From positions 76,035,914 through 76,099,913 of the forward strand of contig OX375881.1 of assembly GCA_947359465.1 (NCBI GenBank): a stretch of DNA of 64,000 nt. The letters run 5' to 3'. Below are positions 1-12,335 of this stretch, one piece after another. Source of the DNA: Metellina segmentata. Its lineage: Eukaryota > Arthropoda > Arachnida > Araneae > Tetragnathidae. A program made the position numbers and the translations under genes. The notes under the pieces were generated by a model, which saw only the letters and a list, made by a program, of their open reading frames with translations, was not told where the DNA came from and ran no database searches. Within the stretch, counting starts at the first letter, position 1; each line of letters starts with the position of its first letter.

Positions 1-600
1 TTTGAAAAATGATGAACAATGAGATCTACTTGTTGGCAGACACTAATATTTCAACTTTCGTTCAGTGTCATGAAAATGTAGAGTACTATGATTAGCGGCA
101 ATTTAACAAAAGTAGAGTTGCACCAGAATCAAAGTAACGCCTTTGGATACAAAACATCGCAAGGTGTTGAAAATCGTGCAAATTATGAGCATTATCAGGT
201 GATTACACGAGTCCCTTACGAAAATTTCTGTAGAATTCAATAAAATTATTTTAATAATGTGGCCTATACAATCCGAGAGAAAAATGGTCTGTCTTTCTAT
301 AAGATCTATAGAATAACCTCTATAGAAAGTCTATAGAAATATCAAAATAATCTTTCTAGAAACCTCCTTAGAATTCTATATAGAAGCTCATTTCCTTTGT
401 TTCACGACTACTTTTCTACAGAACTTCTCTATAGAATTACATAGAAATACATTTTTATAGAATAAGAGCTCATTTTGTTCTATAGAAATCTCTAGAACTC
501 TACAAATTTTTTCTTCATAAACTAAATTTCGTTTCTCTATTGAAATCTCTATAGAATTCTAGAGTTCAAGTGAAATATATAATATGTTTTTATAAGTGTT
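1..600. repeat. AT-rich DNA with a cluster of CTATAGA palindromes
   Basis: No gene seen. Between about 290 and 560 the palindromic core TCTATAGA and variants recur roughly a dozen times in alternating spacing, giving many short overlapping inverted repeats. The cluster looks like a degenerate local satellite. No open frame of interest crosses it. Confidence 0.45.
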
Positions 601-611
601 AACGAATACAA

Positions 612-705
612 TTTTGTTTTCGAATCCTAATAAAGGAATTGTTCCCGGACTGTCCTCATTGGCCCATTGTGTGGCTCCAGTGCGACGTTAATTAAACACC
701 TACCT
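612..705 (+). repeat. SINE 3' tail fragment
   Basis: Shares the body and tail of the SINE family seen complete at 22573-22900: the 'tcctcggatctttccctta' region followed by a 'cgacgttaatta' end. The tRNA-like head is missing, so this is a 5'-truncated or decayed copy. Confidence 0.6.
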
Positions 706-2965
706 GCCTTCACATACCAGAATTTTTAATTTCGTTACGAGGTATCTAAATTAATAACTTCATAAGTATGAAATAAATATCAATCATGGTGTCTACTTTA
801 GAAAGGCTCAGTTAATAAGATATCAATCATGTCAAATACTGACATTATGAGAAGGATTTTCAAGGTAAACAAGACGGAAATCGGAGATTTTACTTCTATC
901 TAAATGCTCTCGCATATATGCCCTACAATTTAGTTTATAGCTGTTTTACTTCGATATAAATGCTCTCGCAGGAGACATATATGCCATACAATTTAGTTTA
1001 TAGCTACTTTGGTGGCAGTTAGCATTTTATTGATGGTTGGATCTGACCAATCAAATATTATATATGGATTCAGAATTTATTCTTTATCATTTTTACCGGC
1101 CGAAAGTGTTGAAATCGTGATTGAACAAGCCCACGTTTGGAATATGTACAGGAAACACGTCCAACTGTAGAAACATTACTGCCACGTACATTTAGCTTTA
1201 CAAAAATTTCTCTCAGAATATTTATACAATTTTGTAGTGAGAGAAATGTGTTACTAAATCATAACTAGACTTAGTTTCCGTCTATGGTTTCTTCAAAAAT
1301 ACAACAGTAGAATGTATGGATGGCCTGTTTGCATGGTTTTAAGCATTAGAAATGTGTTACTTGAATGAACTTTAGTCTTCTTTGCTCTTAAATACTAGTT
1401 ACATTTTGCATCATCTAATTATTTAGATTAAATTCAATGCAATGGAATGAAAATTTACAAATTTGTAGCATTATTACAGACAAATGTAAATTTTCTTTCA
1501 AAGGTGTTTAATGGACTTTCAAAGGTGGTCATAGACTTATGTTATTTAGAAATTTTATTATACTGAGGGCTTACTAAACAATCAAAAAGTTTCTTCTGTG
1601 CACAATTTATTTTTCTATTCCGTACGATAGTTGACTTTGCTATAAATTTTAATTTGAGATTTCCCTTTAATATAATTTGAGATTTGAGATTTATTTTCCA
1701 TCTCGGTGTATATTAAAGTTTAGAATTCGTTTGCAACGCTTGTATTTGTAATAATAGTCTATTTTCATAGATTTCGTGTTTAAAAGGTGGTGTTTCAGGA
1801 GAAAATTTTTGTGGCCTACAAAGATATTATGATTTTTAAAACCCAAATATTATACATTCACGTGGTTAAACTTGAGGTTGTTCCATAGAAAGTTACATTA
1901 ATAATTTTTCAAGTATCCGGACATCCTTTAAAATTACAAGAGGTTATAAAATCCTACGCAAAAACCTAACCTTCTATTTTGAATACCATCAGATTCGTAA
2001 TGAGTATATCTAAATTTCTTAGAAAATTCAAAGCGGATAGTTGAAAGAAGTATCAACACTCTAAACAGACATTTGCTTTCAAAAACCTTCTAAGGAATTG
2101 GTGAAACGTAAATCAGCTCTTTCTTGATACAATTTTATGCATGCCCTCGCCAGACAAACTCGGTGTGATGGCAAGGGATTACCGTGTTGCCAAGGCAACG
2201 GAATCACTCATCCCTGCCATCTCCTTGCATACAAACCCACGCAATTCAGAAACAAAAAATCCTTTAGTTTGTGCTCCAGGTAATCTCTGGCACTTTGGAA
2301 ACTTGTTTCATTCAAATGAATAAGTAATGCACTCTTAAAACCTTCTGACGATTCGGTGGAGAGACTGTACTGAATATACGCGTTTGCTTAATCTTGAATG
2401 CATAAATCCAGCAGCATGCGTCTTCAATTGAAACTATTGATTGTTGCTGTCTTTGTCATTCTTTAGGAATATATCATTAGAAGCTCAAATTTTCTATGTT
2501 CTCAACTCAGACACGAATGAACAGAGTGACCGGAAACATAGTACCTGAAATAGTAATGCTAGAAGTATCTGGTGGTAATGGAAGTAGTACAAATGTAGTA
2601 AAATTTTTTTACGGATTCGAAATATCATTACATTAGATGCTACTTATTGCACGCAATTTAATATGTGAGAGACGGATCCATATTCAAACTTTCGGCATTA
2701 AAATTTACAGAGCATCGAGCAATCATAAAGTAACTTCTGCTACATACGAGCCCCTAGCAATCGTAATTCTCAATGAGTCGGAATAAAACTGGAGTATTAA
2801 GGTATATAAGGAGTGTCAAGGGTATGCGCTCGAGAATTATAAGTATAACGAGAGTCGAGCTTTCATGGTTACGGATATAGGTAACAAATCTCAAAAATGT
2901 CGAATAGCAACATCTACTTTTTAGTCGCTATGTAATAGTGGGACAGTGAAAAACCGAAAGTGCGC
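706..2965. other. Gene-free AT-rich stretch with one tandem duplication
   Basis: No credible exon seen. A direct duplication of about 57-60 bp lies at 892-1011, where 'aaatgctctcgca' and 'acaatttagtttatagct' each occur twice. A 60-residue open frame at 2141-2323 has no recognisable feature and is treated as chance. Confidence 0.5.
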
Positions 2966-2968
2966 TAA

Positions 2969-3391
2969 GGCCCGGTGCACACATCCCAACTATGCACACA
3001 TAACCATGAAATGACGCAAGTTCTCATTTCGCGCCATTTGCGATAAATATTATATCGAAGAAAACGTGTTTATTTCGCTTACTTGGTGTAAAAAAGTATA
3101 TTTTGAAACATAATAGACGTTCCTAGATACAACCATTTATTAATTATTATTTAGATTCCATTTATTTATGAAAATAAGGTACTTCAGACCGGATACGCAT
3201 TAGCGGCGAGCTACGGCGCCGTGGGGAACTGCAGTACAAATTGCACGCAAGTTTGACATGCGTTGCCGCAGCGGCGCCGGATGCATGCGTGTGCACACAT
3301 GCATTGGCCATTGGATCTAATGTATCTCAGACCGCACTTGCGTTGCCGCAGCGGCGTCGCACGTTGAAAAACCGGATGTGTGCACAAGGCC
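2969..3391. mobile_element. Harbinger-type miniature inverted-repeat element (copy 1)
   Basis: The ends are inverted: GGCCCGGTGCACACATCC at the left and its complement at the right, flanked by the 3-bp duplication TAA (2966-2968 and 3392-3394). A 3-bp TWA target site is the habit of the PIF/Harbinger superfamily. The element is 423 bp, encodes nothing, and has one copy of the internal unit that is tandemly multiplied in the copy at 20754-21833. The right part is a GC-rich block with repeated GCCGCAGCGGCG. Part of the left inverted repeat has been lost. Superfamily assignment rests on target site and end sequence only. Confidence 0.7.
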
Positions 3392-3824
3392 TAAAGGTAT
3401 ACCTTAAGCTCTAAATACGACTGCAAAAGGAAGACTGTCAAAGATGTGTGTAAGTGACGAAAGAAAGCCAACGAGCAATATTGATAATGCATATAAAACA
3501 CAAGAACCTATCACGAAACTCAAACAGGCAATCACCGTTTTTGGCAAGCAATTCTTATTGATAGCATTTACGACAATAACTTTAGTCACTTGGGTATCTT
3601 CGACGGTAGGAGAACAAAAAGAATTTACGCTAGACAGCGTGTTAAATTGATCAAGCACTATTATATTAATGGACAAAATACAGCTGAGGCGCGTGTTTTT
3701 CATCAAAACCCTCTATAATCTTTGGAGAAACCCGTGTTCTGTTTGAGCTGTGCGTGACTTATGAGGATATTTGACGAAACGGGTTACACTTGCAATACAC
3801 CTAGAGCTTGACAATCATCCGTTA

Positions 3825-4161
3825 GGCCCTGGTCATATGAGGCGTTTTCAAACGCGCGTTTTCGAGGTCAGCTTTCCATAAGCATTAAATTATGTTTTTT
3901 TAAGCCACAAGATACTAAAAACAGATTTATTACTTAATTGTTTATTAAATAATTAATTATTTATTTAAATAAAATCCCATTTAAGGAATTAATCTGGTGT
4001 AACATTTTCCGCAGATTTCAAATCCGTTGAAATTTTCACTCCATCTTCAACGATCGTAAAGAAAGAAACTTGGATCAGAGGAATAAAAAAGTATAATTTA
4101 ATGCTTACGGAAAGTTGACCTCAAATACGCGCGTTAGAAAACGCTTCATATGAACAGTATC
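3825..4161. mobile_element. Second Harbinger-type miniature element, 337 bp
   Basis: Imperfect terminal inverted repeats of about 70 bp pair the left end (GGCCCTGGTCATATGAGGCG) with the right end (reads GATACTGTTCATATGAAGCG on the other strand). They are flanked by the 3-bp duplication TTA at 3822-3824 and 4162-4164. No coding capacity. Its ends differ from the 2969-3391 family, so it is a separate family with the same target preference. Confidence 0.65.
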
Positions 4162-4269
4162 TTATTGATGAGTGTGTTGGGGAAATGCATAACATTATTA
4201 GTCAAAATCGTTAGACACGAGGTGTTTCTTGCATTCTCAATATTCCGAGCTAAAAGATCTGTAACTATG

Positions 4270-4800
4270 CATGTTTACATCGATTCAATCGAATTTAGAT
4301 GATACAAGCTGGTGAAGAACAGCTACGTTTAGATTTTGCGACTAACTTTATCAAAAAGTATGTCAGTTATTACAGCTGGCCTCCATGCATATTATGGACT
4401 GTCGAAGCGCATTTCTGTTACAGCAGCGAAATGCTACATCTTACGTAGTATGGATGCAAGATGATTCTCCTTCAAATATTGAGACACGTGTCTAACGTTT
4501 GTTTCAACAGCACTCGTGTAACAGAATTATATCTCATCACTTTTCATTTTCGTTGCCACTACGGTCTTCTGACCTAACTCCAGTGGATTTCTTGCTGTGG
4601 AAATACTTTAGATCAAAAGTGTGTACACATGAAGAATGCTGGAAGTGTGTCTGACTTGAAAGAAGTCATAAATAATTAATTTGGAACGCTTCATTTTATA
4701 TTAAAGAAATATTTAAATGGTGGAACTGAGATCTTGTGAAAAATCAACAATCTTTACAAGGTGGCGCCCCGTTCATATCTAATCTTATCTAATATCCCTT
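4270..4800 (+). pseudogene. Decayed mariner-like transposase fragment
   Basis: Conceptual translation around 4540-4640 gives a recognisable C-terminal catalytic stretch: RSSDLTPVDFLLWKYF, like the SPDLTPxDFxLWGYLK signature of a mariner-like transposase family common in arthropods. It is followed by SKVCTHEE. Frameshifts and stops lie on both sides. The N-terminal half is missing or unreadable and no terminal inverted repeats were found. It is a dead fragment of an autonomous element. Confidence 0.55.
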
Positions 4801-5715
4801 CAAATTGGGCTTCACAATGAGCAACGCCATAAGTAAAGCGATGAAGCATTGATTGACAGATCATAAATTGAGCCTTGAAGAAATAAGAACACCTATATAA
4901 GTATTTATTTCATACTTATGGAGTTATAAATTAATGTAGCATTTATACAATGCTTGAAATACATAAATGCAAAAATTAAGACACAATCGTTAGTAAATTG
5001 GTGCAAGTCAAGTTGGCGGAAGCGTCTATTATCTGCATTGAGAATTTTTTCCTCAATGGCGTATTTACAAAACCTCAGATTCGAAATAGCGGAAGGGAAA
5101 AGTTAGCAGAATACGTGCAATACCCCGACATTACAAATTAAAGATCGAACTAAAAGTGTCCTAAACTGACAAGTTCAACTTTACAAAACTCCTCTCAATC
5201 CACCACGAAAAAATAAATTCGGGGGGTTGACACCTCTTAAGAAATGGAGTTGACACGTTCGACGGGTGCCCGAAAGACACGATATCACGCTCCAGACGTT
5301 GACGGTTCCAAAAATATACCCCCCGCCTGACAACTCAACTCTGCACAAACTTTAAAGCGATGGGTAAGCGATAGTGTCGTCTGAACATACCCCGGAATCA
5401 TACTCATCCGCCAAAATTGAGAAGTACCCTGACACCATAAGCTTACCTAAATAACTTCGACTGTTTTGATGGAATTTTTTTTGGGTTTAGGGCTTCGGGG
5501 GTGTATGAGGCTTTTTGTTCTCGACCTTTCGAAACTTCTTTTCTTTAAGTACCACATCCGTTCAGAAATTAATATCGAGGTGGCTCAGTTTTGCCTGTCA
5601 TCGTACGTTAAGTTTTAATTTACATTTTGAGGGGATTTGCTCTTCTAAACTCTATTTTGGTAAGTAATATGGTGGTTCTTATTGAATTTACCATTTTTAT
5701 TATTTCTAAATATAT
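4801..5715. other. Gene-free stretch
   Basis: Mixed-composition DNA with no frame or splice pattern that I can support. Positions 5220-5345 hold short C- and G-rich runs. Nothing else stands out. Confidence 0.4.
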
Positions 5716-5716
5716 A

Positions 5717-5996
5717 CTTAGAGCCGTGGTAGCCCAGTTGGAGGAGCAACGGATTAGCAACAGGAGGGTTGTGAGTTAGAAACTAAGTCCAGCCAAAGAA
5801 TATCGTGTGCACGGGTGTTGGTGCATGTTAAATCTGTCGTGGCGTCAAATATCCTCACTATGGTATGGTATAGAAGTTTGGAGAAATTCAAAATTCAAGG
5901 CGTTGTCCTTGGATCTTTCCTTTCGGGAGTGATCTCAGACTTTCGCCAATAGCCAGTTGTGTTGCTCCAGTGGGATGTTAATTAAATAGCTACCTA
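5717..5996 (+). repeat. tRNA-derived SINE, head type 1
   Basis: Begins with a tRNA-like head with an A-box-like GTGGTAGCCCAGTTGG and a degenerate B box near 5768. The body carries 'ttaaatctgtcgtggc' and the tail ends 'gatgttaattaaatagc'. Body and tail match the copies at 22573-22900 and 62510-62836, but the head differs from theirs, showing two head types on one body. Its RNA would have been made by RNA polymerase III and copied by a partner LINE. Confidence 0.7.
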
Positions 5997-6727
5997 CCCA
6001 GCCTTGTCACTATTTATTATCGAGACGTTACGTGGGGTTCGATTCAAATTTGACTCGAAGATGAAGACTTAATCTATTCACTTCGCAATGATCAGAATAT
6101 TAAATCTTCGAAGATAGCTTATTAGTTGCATATTTGGAGACGAACTCTTGTTAAAAAAATTAAACGTTTTAAGAAAACTTAAGATGGTACAGAATTAGCA
6201 AAAACAACGACGATCAACTTTATTGTTTAACTAGCAAAATACTCGACCTTACTCGGTTTCAATTGGTTTACTCTAAATTGAAGAGATAATCAAAATATAT
6301 AATGGCTTACTTTTTTGTAGAATAAAAATTTATTTGAATACCTTTCACCATCTTTATAATTTCTACAACTTACTTTGGACACAAATCCTACACATGCATA
6401 TTCATTCATGTAATACATTTCACATACATTGCACCCTTGCTGTATGAGAAAGCTACAAAATGACGAAAGGTGACACTAAGGTTGCTACTACAAAATACGA
6501 TGTTGAGGGAGATTTGGAATTCCCTTTCCTAAGTTCTTTTCATGTTCAACTCAATTAATAAAATTACGAATTACGTACTCATAGTCAACAAAACAATATT
6601 TTTTTACTTGTGGCACTCTTGCATCCGGTATGTGACATAGTGAAATTTTTCAATCTTCTTCTGTCATTAAGACAACGAATTTTTTAATGTTTGAAAAGTT
6701 TTAGTTCGGATTTTTTAAACATTATTA

Positions 6728-6852
6728 TTCTTTCAATAACGGCATTATTTTTTCTTTCAATAACGGCATTATTTTTTCTTTCAATAACGGCATTATTTTT
6801 TCTTTCAATAACGGCATTATTTTTTCTTTCAATAACGGCATTATTCTTTCAA
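6728..6852 (+). repeat. 24-bp minisatellite, about 5.5 units
   Basis: The unit contains 'tttcaataacggcattatt' and repeats at 24-bp spacing. Because 24 is a multiple of three, it gives a spurious repetitive hydrophobic frame (unit LSITALFF), which is not a protein. The homologous place in copy B (about 17310-17330) has a single unit, so the array arose after the two copies separated. Confidence 0.85.
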
Positions 6853-7714
6853 AAATGGTATAACTACACTTAAAATTTACTGAAAATTTATTCTGACTTA
6901 CCTGCTATTTTTATGTCGAATACTTTGTGGTGGTGTTGCGTGTGATGAAAAGGAAAACACATTTATTAAAATAATAAATATTTGAAACAGAAAACAGCAA
7001 ACTAAAACAAAGTAAAAGATGTCGGAAAAAATTGTTCTAAAGATATTAATTTGTTATTCATTTTTATCTGTTGATATCGCACAATTGCCACAACTTACAA
7101 CTAAAAGTGCAAAATTTTTAGAAATGTGAAATTAATTCAAAACGAAAGAAACAGAAAATATTACTGCTGGCGATCTCGTTCATTCCCGTTTGTTGAAAAG
7201 TATCGTCTGTCCCAAATATTCGAAAATCGTTTTCATTGCGCAAAGAACAAAAATAAGACTCGAAATAAATGAAGTATCAGAGCTGAAATTCCATAAAAAA
7301 TAAATAATTTTGTAATAACAATTACTTTTTCAGCAGTAGTGGTAAATCAATCGAAGTAATCGTAATATTCAGTATACATTCCAATTTTTCCAAAACTACC
7401 AAACTATTGTTGATTTAAGTTTACTTACTCAGATGTTTTAGCATGAAACTAATTTAAATATAAAAATGAAGAAATGTTTATTATGCATTCAATAAACTAT
7501 TAGATTGCGTATACAATAAAATACATTGCAATCAAATATCTGGAATAAAATTCATGTGATGTCTGCACAAACACACAAATACAAAATTGAATATAGAACA
7601 TACAGACGGACAGACAGACTTTCGCAACCAATTCCACTCACTAAATGAAGATAAGTACTCACTGTATGCAAATTTCCATTAAAATATATTAAACCGTGAG
7701 GACTTGTATAGGGA

Positions 7715-7817
7715 ACATACATACATACATACATACATACATACATAAATACATACATACAGACAGAGAGACAGACAGACAGACAGACAGATGGATAGAC
7801 AGATGGACAGACAGACA
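7715..7817 (+). repeat. Compound (ACAT)n-(AGAC)n microsatellite
   Basis: About 46 bp of ACAT repeats run into about 57 bp of imperfect AGAC repeats. Copy B has only a short 'acatacatacagacacc' seed at the matching position (about 18161). The four frames across it are microsatellite artefacts. Confidence 0.9.
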
Positions 7818-7935
7818 CCAAACGCGAAAAAGGCGGATTTGCCATAAGAAGGGTCCAAAACGGATAGAAAACTTGAAGTGGGTCGTAAATGTTGAATGTA
7901 CAAACAAACACTCCATTCTTATTTATATAGATTAT

Positions 7936-9500
7936 CTCTTACATCTCTGATTACAATACATTTTTTGCTATTAATTATTATATTTTACATCTATTTTCAC
8001 ATTTTGTAATTGCTTGGTTAAAGAAAATTTATAAAGCAAAATGAAATTGATGAAAGATTGATTTTAGATAGGTTTAAGATTGGTTGGCTGTGCATTGAGA
8101 TTAAGGGCACATAGGCCATGTTTAGCTAACCTGCGCCAAACACAAGGCATACAGCGTCAAGTAATGAACAAACACACTCAGTGAAAGTGTCAATGACAAC
8201 TGAGAGACAAATACAATCAGAGAGAAATAGAACTTCACAGGAATGGAACGTGCATTAGTTCTTAACATTAGATGTGTTGCCTACCTTGAGACTAGATGAT
8301 TTAGAATGATTTTTAATGAGTTTATTTTTGCGTACATTATATATATATATATATATATAGATTTTTTAAATATTAAAATAATCTAAACCGTCAGTTGGAT
8401 AATATGGTTTTCTAAGTTTAAGATGATTTAGATGAAAATAATTAAGTCTTCCATGAATGAAGAGAACAGAAAGAACTTGAAGGAGTATCTCGAAACTCTC
8501 CTTTATTGAGCGTGTGACCCAGTTTCAACTCACATTGCAAATATATCTCAAAGAAAAAGTGTTATGTAAGTCCGAAAGTAATCTGGGATCGGAATGAGAT
8601 ATTTTTCATGTCCTGAAATATTTTTAACATTCTATCAAAATCCAACTAAAAAGCAATCACTTAATATTCTCTTCTTTTGAAGTGTATTCTCCGAAATCAG
8701 TACGAAAGGCAATATTTCCAAGGAAAACTTTTCCGAGTCACAAGTTATTGGTTCTTAGTGAAGAACATGACACTGTGGACGAACTCTCATTACCAAAGCG
8801 GTATTTTCCTGTTCAGAAATCCATCTCGGGAATCCGTTCAATTTTTCCCCTTTTAAAGTTAAAAAGGAAACATTTTAAGATTGAAAAGTGCAAATGTTAC
8901 TAGAACTCGGGACCTTTCTAAGTAGCTCTCATAAGATAGAGCGCTTAAAATCTCATCCCCTCAAGCCGAAATCAATCACTAAATCGTAATAGATTGCAAT
9001 AAAAACCGTCGTCTTTTTTAAAACGAGTTTCAATTATTTCTAAGAGCCTTTCTTAATCTCGTGCAGTAGCAGCATTGGGATTTCACTTTAGCTGCAGTAG
9101 AGGCACAAATAGCGTGCTTGATCAATAATTCCAAGAGTGCATTTTGTGATGATAATATTTTTTGTGTATTAAGTTAATAATGTTCTGATGAAATATTTTT
9201 TTTTCTGATACGCTTTTTGATGGAAATTTTTTCGGTCGGAAATTGTCAGCAAATATTTACAATATTCGCCTCGTCATGATGGTAGACAGACTGGATAATT
9301 GAAATAGGTTAAATAGATTACATTTTTTTGGGAGTATGAGAGTCGGATGAAAATTACGTGTACTAAAAAGTGATTTACTTACCTTTTACTCTGCACTAGT
9401 TTCATGAAGACAAAAATAGAAGAATGTGGCGAAATTCCAAAACGCCCTTGGCGAATTTCTTTCTTTTATATCAGTAAGACTTTTCTTGTGTGCATACACT
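7936..9500. other. Gene-free stretch with a short AT microsatellite
   Basis: A dinucleotide AT run lies at 8338-8359. A 73-residue open frame at 8682-8903 shows no signal peptide, domain or flanking splice sites and is not called. On the minus strand, 9376-9390 reads as a good splice donor (GTAAGT), but no coding frame of substance precedes it. Confidence 0.4.
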
Positions 9501-10045
9501 ATATAAACACTGCATGTTTTTCAGAAAAAGTGCTTTATTATATTTAGTAACGAGTAGGCACTCCTTTTTCTTGTATTACCGTTGCAACACGTCGAGGCAT
9601 ACTTTCTAGAAGTTCTCTGTCAGTCTGAACAGAAATAGCTCGTCATGCCTCTTACAAGGCTGGGAGAAGAGATTGTTGTGAAAATAGGCATACCTGATGG
9701 TGTCGTACTCTCCTCTCCAGTTTGTCCCATATGTGCTCGATCGGATTGAGATCGGGGCTCTGAACAGGCCAGTCCAGAAAATTCACCTCATTTTCAGAAA
9801 ACCAGTCCAGCACACATTTTGCAGTGTGACATGGAGCTCGATCCTGTTGGAAGAAACAGCCATGATCTCCGTAGTATTGTTATAGTGTAGGAAATGTCGA
9901 ATTATCCAGAACGAGGTACACGTCAGCGCTCATGGTACCAAGTACATAAAACAATGGGTCGAGTCCTAACCAATGAAAACAACCTCACACTAAGATGGAT
10001 CCATCCCCGAATATTTGTAGTGTCGAAATACTTTTGTCCATATAT
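9501..10045 (-). mobile_element. Internally deleted Tc1-like element, copy 1
   Basis: Right end reads 'aaatacttttgtccatata'; the left end is a damaged version of the same inverted repeat. Read on the minus strand, the interior encodes only the second half of a Tc1-type DDE transposase, with frameshifts. The first half, with the DNA-binding domain and first catalytic Asp, is absent. The copy at 45190-45748 joins the left terminus to the same point of the transposase, so both are members of one deletion-derivative family. Confidence 0.7.
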
Positions 10046-10650
10046 AGAATGTCCATTGCTGAACGTTGTCTGTCTTGAGTTTGATCAGATAAAATTAGGA
10101 TATTAAAAATGTTGAAGGTTTTGGGTTTCAGAACAATTGAAATTCTTTATCTTCTCAAGGACAGAGTGACACAACTTAAAATTTAAATCAGAATCTGTGT
10201 TACAATTTTTCAGAAAGATAGTGAACGAATTTTACAAATTTCGAAATTGAGATGCAAAAAAATGGCGATTTTGATTTTTTAATAATCGTTTAGCATTTCT
10301 GCGAAACTTACATTTCTTAGCTGTGCCATTTTTCTCAGACGCGATATACGATCAAATCTACACACTGAATATTTAACTAAACATATTTAAGTTTGGGTTT
10401 GCTCTAAGACTTGATATTTTAATTCTAAAGTTACGGATGCATTTTTTACACCTGGAGAAAAGATGTAAGCAAGTTTGTCATTTCTTTATTTGTGACGTTG
10501 CATTTGCTTCCAATCAGTGACAAACTAAAGCATTATTGTTAGTGTGAACGTTGTTATTGTTAGCCTAGAAACGTTATCTTGTGTAACATGACCAAATATG
10601 ACGAATTGTGCTATAAAACCCAATCCAACCAACCAAACCGAAGCACTTCT
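10046..10650. other. Gene-free AT-rich stretch
   Basis: No exon, repeat copy or RNA gene that I can support. There are several short T- and A-runs only. Confidence 0.4.
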
Positions 10651-11660
10651 TATCTACTATTATAAAAGGAAGTGTTTGTCTGTCTGTCTGTGCATTGTGT
10701 GTACTGTCCTGACGAATCTATGGCACTTACAATAATGAGACTTGGCACACAGGTAGTCCGAATGCTTTACACATTTTCTATTGCACCCTAATTTTTAAAT
10801 TTTATGTTGAATATTTTAAAATGAATTCCGTAGTTTTTTTCATCATCCTTTCTTCCTTTCCGAAGAAGGAAGAACCACCACGATTTTAATATTTTCGCCC
10901 TACGTCAGCCTGTGGAACGAGTTTTAGTCACCTTCCGTCTCTCGGATCACTCATAACTCGGTCGAGGCTCACGGGAAATACATGCTCCGGCGCTAAACGA
11001 GTATCGGAATGTTACGTGATCGACTCAGGATGAGAAGCAGTCCCGTTTCTAATCGTTTAGGAAGACTGATTTTACCATTACCATTACCTTCCTTTTTTCA
11101 GTGACCTCGGGAAGAAGAAGGAAGTTTTTTTGTGCTACGTCAGCCTTTGGAACCTGCCAAGTTTTCCGATTCTAGTGGGTTTTGTCAAATGGGAATATGT
11201 TGCAATAATCGGGGGTAGGCGAGCGTTAGCGAGCAGTGGTCACACCTGACGCCACGACAAGAACTGTCACTTGCAAGGAAAATTTTTCATTAGATCGATA
11301 CCTTATACATTTGATTTTCTTTTAATAAATATTTTTCAATTGAATATTTGTATTTTCGCAAGAGATTGTGATGTCACACCGATCGGATTTCTATCTCCTA
11401 GATCCTTAAAGATAGAGTAAAAATTTCAACGGATTTGAAATTTGCGGAAAATCACAAATATTTTATAATTAAATTATTGTCATTTATTTATTGTTTTCCA
11501 CTTTAAGGCCATCACGACATTGCCTGTGGTGTTGGTTTGCAAAGCAAAACAAATGAGAATGCTTAGCAAACACCGGTGGTTGGCGAGCGTTAACAGTGGT
11601 CACACCTAACCCCACAAAACAACTTTCACGGGCAACGCCATGACAGTTGCAGAATTCGCA
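10651..11660. repeat. Mosaic repeat region with a possible SINE
   Basis: Starts with 'ctattataaaaggaagtg' followed by (TCTG)n, a common end pattern of arthropod retroposons. The phrase 'gctacgtcagcct-tggaac' occurs twice (about 10901 and 11140), bracketing a segment that ends in three TTACCA units (about 11072-11090), as a SINE tail would. A second duplicated phrase, 'ggcgagcgtta-cagtggtcacacct', occurs at 11218 and 11582. The unit structure is clear but the class is not. Confidence 0.4.
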
Positions 11661-12335
11661 AAGACATAGTGACTTCAGTTGACGAGAGTACTTTATGATT
11701 GAGAGTGGTTTCACTGTCATGTATACTACTATATTTTAAGTCAAGTTTTACAGTAGTGCTAAATTAACTGGCAATTTGGTTTTTACAAGGATAATAGTTA
11801 TTTATTATCTTTGAACATCGGAAGATAATTAAACACAAAAATTTTGTTGCAATTATCCTGCCTTTATCGATTTTTGTCATATATGTAGGCAGTAAAAAAA
11901 TTGCATAGCTTTTTATAAATCTGCTGCGATAACATTTGAGGCTATCGAGCTGCAATTCGCTTACATACAAATGTACTGTTTTCTGCATCTGTGAATGACG
12001 TTTTCAGACCAGAATAATTTTCTCATTTCTCCCAGTTTTTGTGGAAATAACCTATTTTGTCACCATTTCTATTCATTAACTCCTACACATTTTCAGTCGA
12101 AATTATATCCGGAGAATTTCCGGCGATGGCACAGAAGGAATGTTTATTTCATGCAAAAGGGCCTTGACTGATATTGTAGTCAGGAAAATTCAATCTTGTA
12201 AATAAACGAAGTTTTTTGACTGAGAATTAGTCCAGTAGATGATGCAGCAGCGCTAGTCCTTTAAGTCTCCTGATGGTTTATCTTCGAGTCGAAAACTACC
12301 CTGCAATGGCCAGCCTCTGTTGCAAAACTCGAAAA
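11661..12335. other. Gene-free stretch
   Basis: AT-rich. A 74-residue minus-strand frame at 11764-11988 has no distinguishing feature. Nothing else seen. Confidence 0.35.

Larger units (their letters stand above)
6230..7935 (+). repeat. Unclassified interspersed repeat, copy A (1.7 kb)
   Basis: Aligns along its whole length, same orientation, with copy B at 16789-18304. Both open with 'actagcaaaata' and close near 'cattcttattTatata'. No transposase or reverse transcriptase frame is visible. The termini resemble those of non-LTR-derived retroposons in arthropods, but I cannot assign a class. Copy A is longer mainly because it has a 24-bp tandem array (6728-6852) and a tetranucleotide array (7715-7817), where copy B has single units. 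Confidence 0.65.

Noticed and set aside
6691..6873. Repetitive membrane protein with LSITALFF units
   Set aside because: The 24-bp minisatellite unit is a multiple of three, so an open frame persists by construction. The homologous copy B lacks it.
7552..7950. Repetitive Cys/Ser/Val- or Tyr/Thr/His-rich proteins
   Set aside because: They are translations of the ACAT/AGAC microsatellite. The same applies to frames over the AT arrays (13917-14565, 32298-32588) and the CA array (50956-51184).
9376..9420. Minus-strand exon ending in a GTAAGT donor
   Set aside because: Only about eight codons precede the donor and no acceptor or start context supports an exon.
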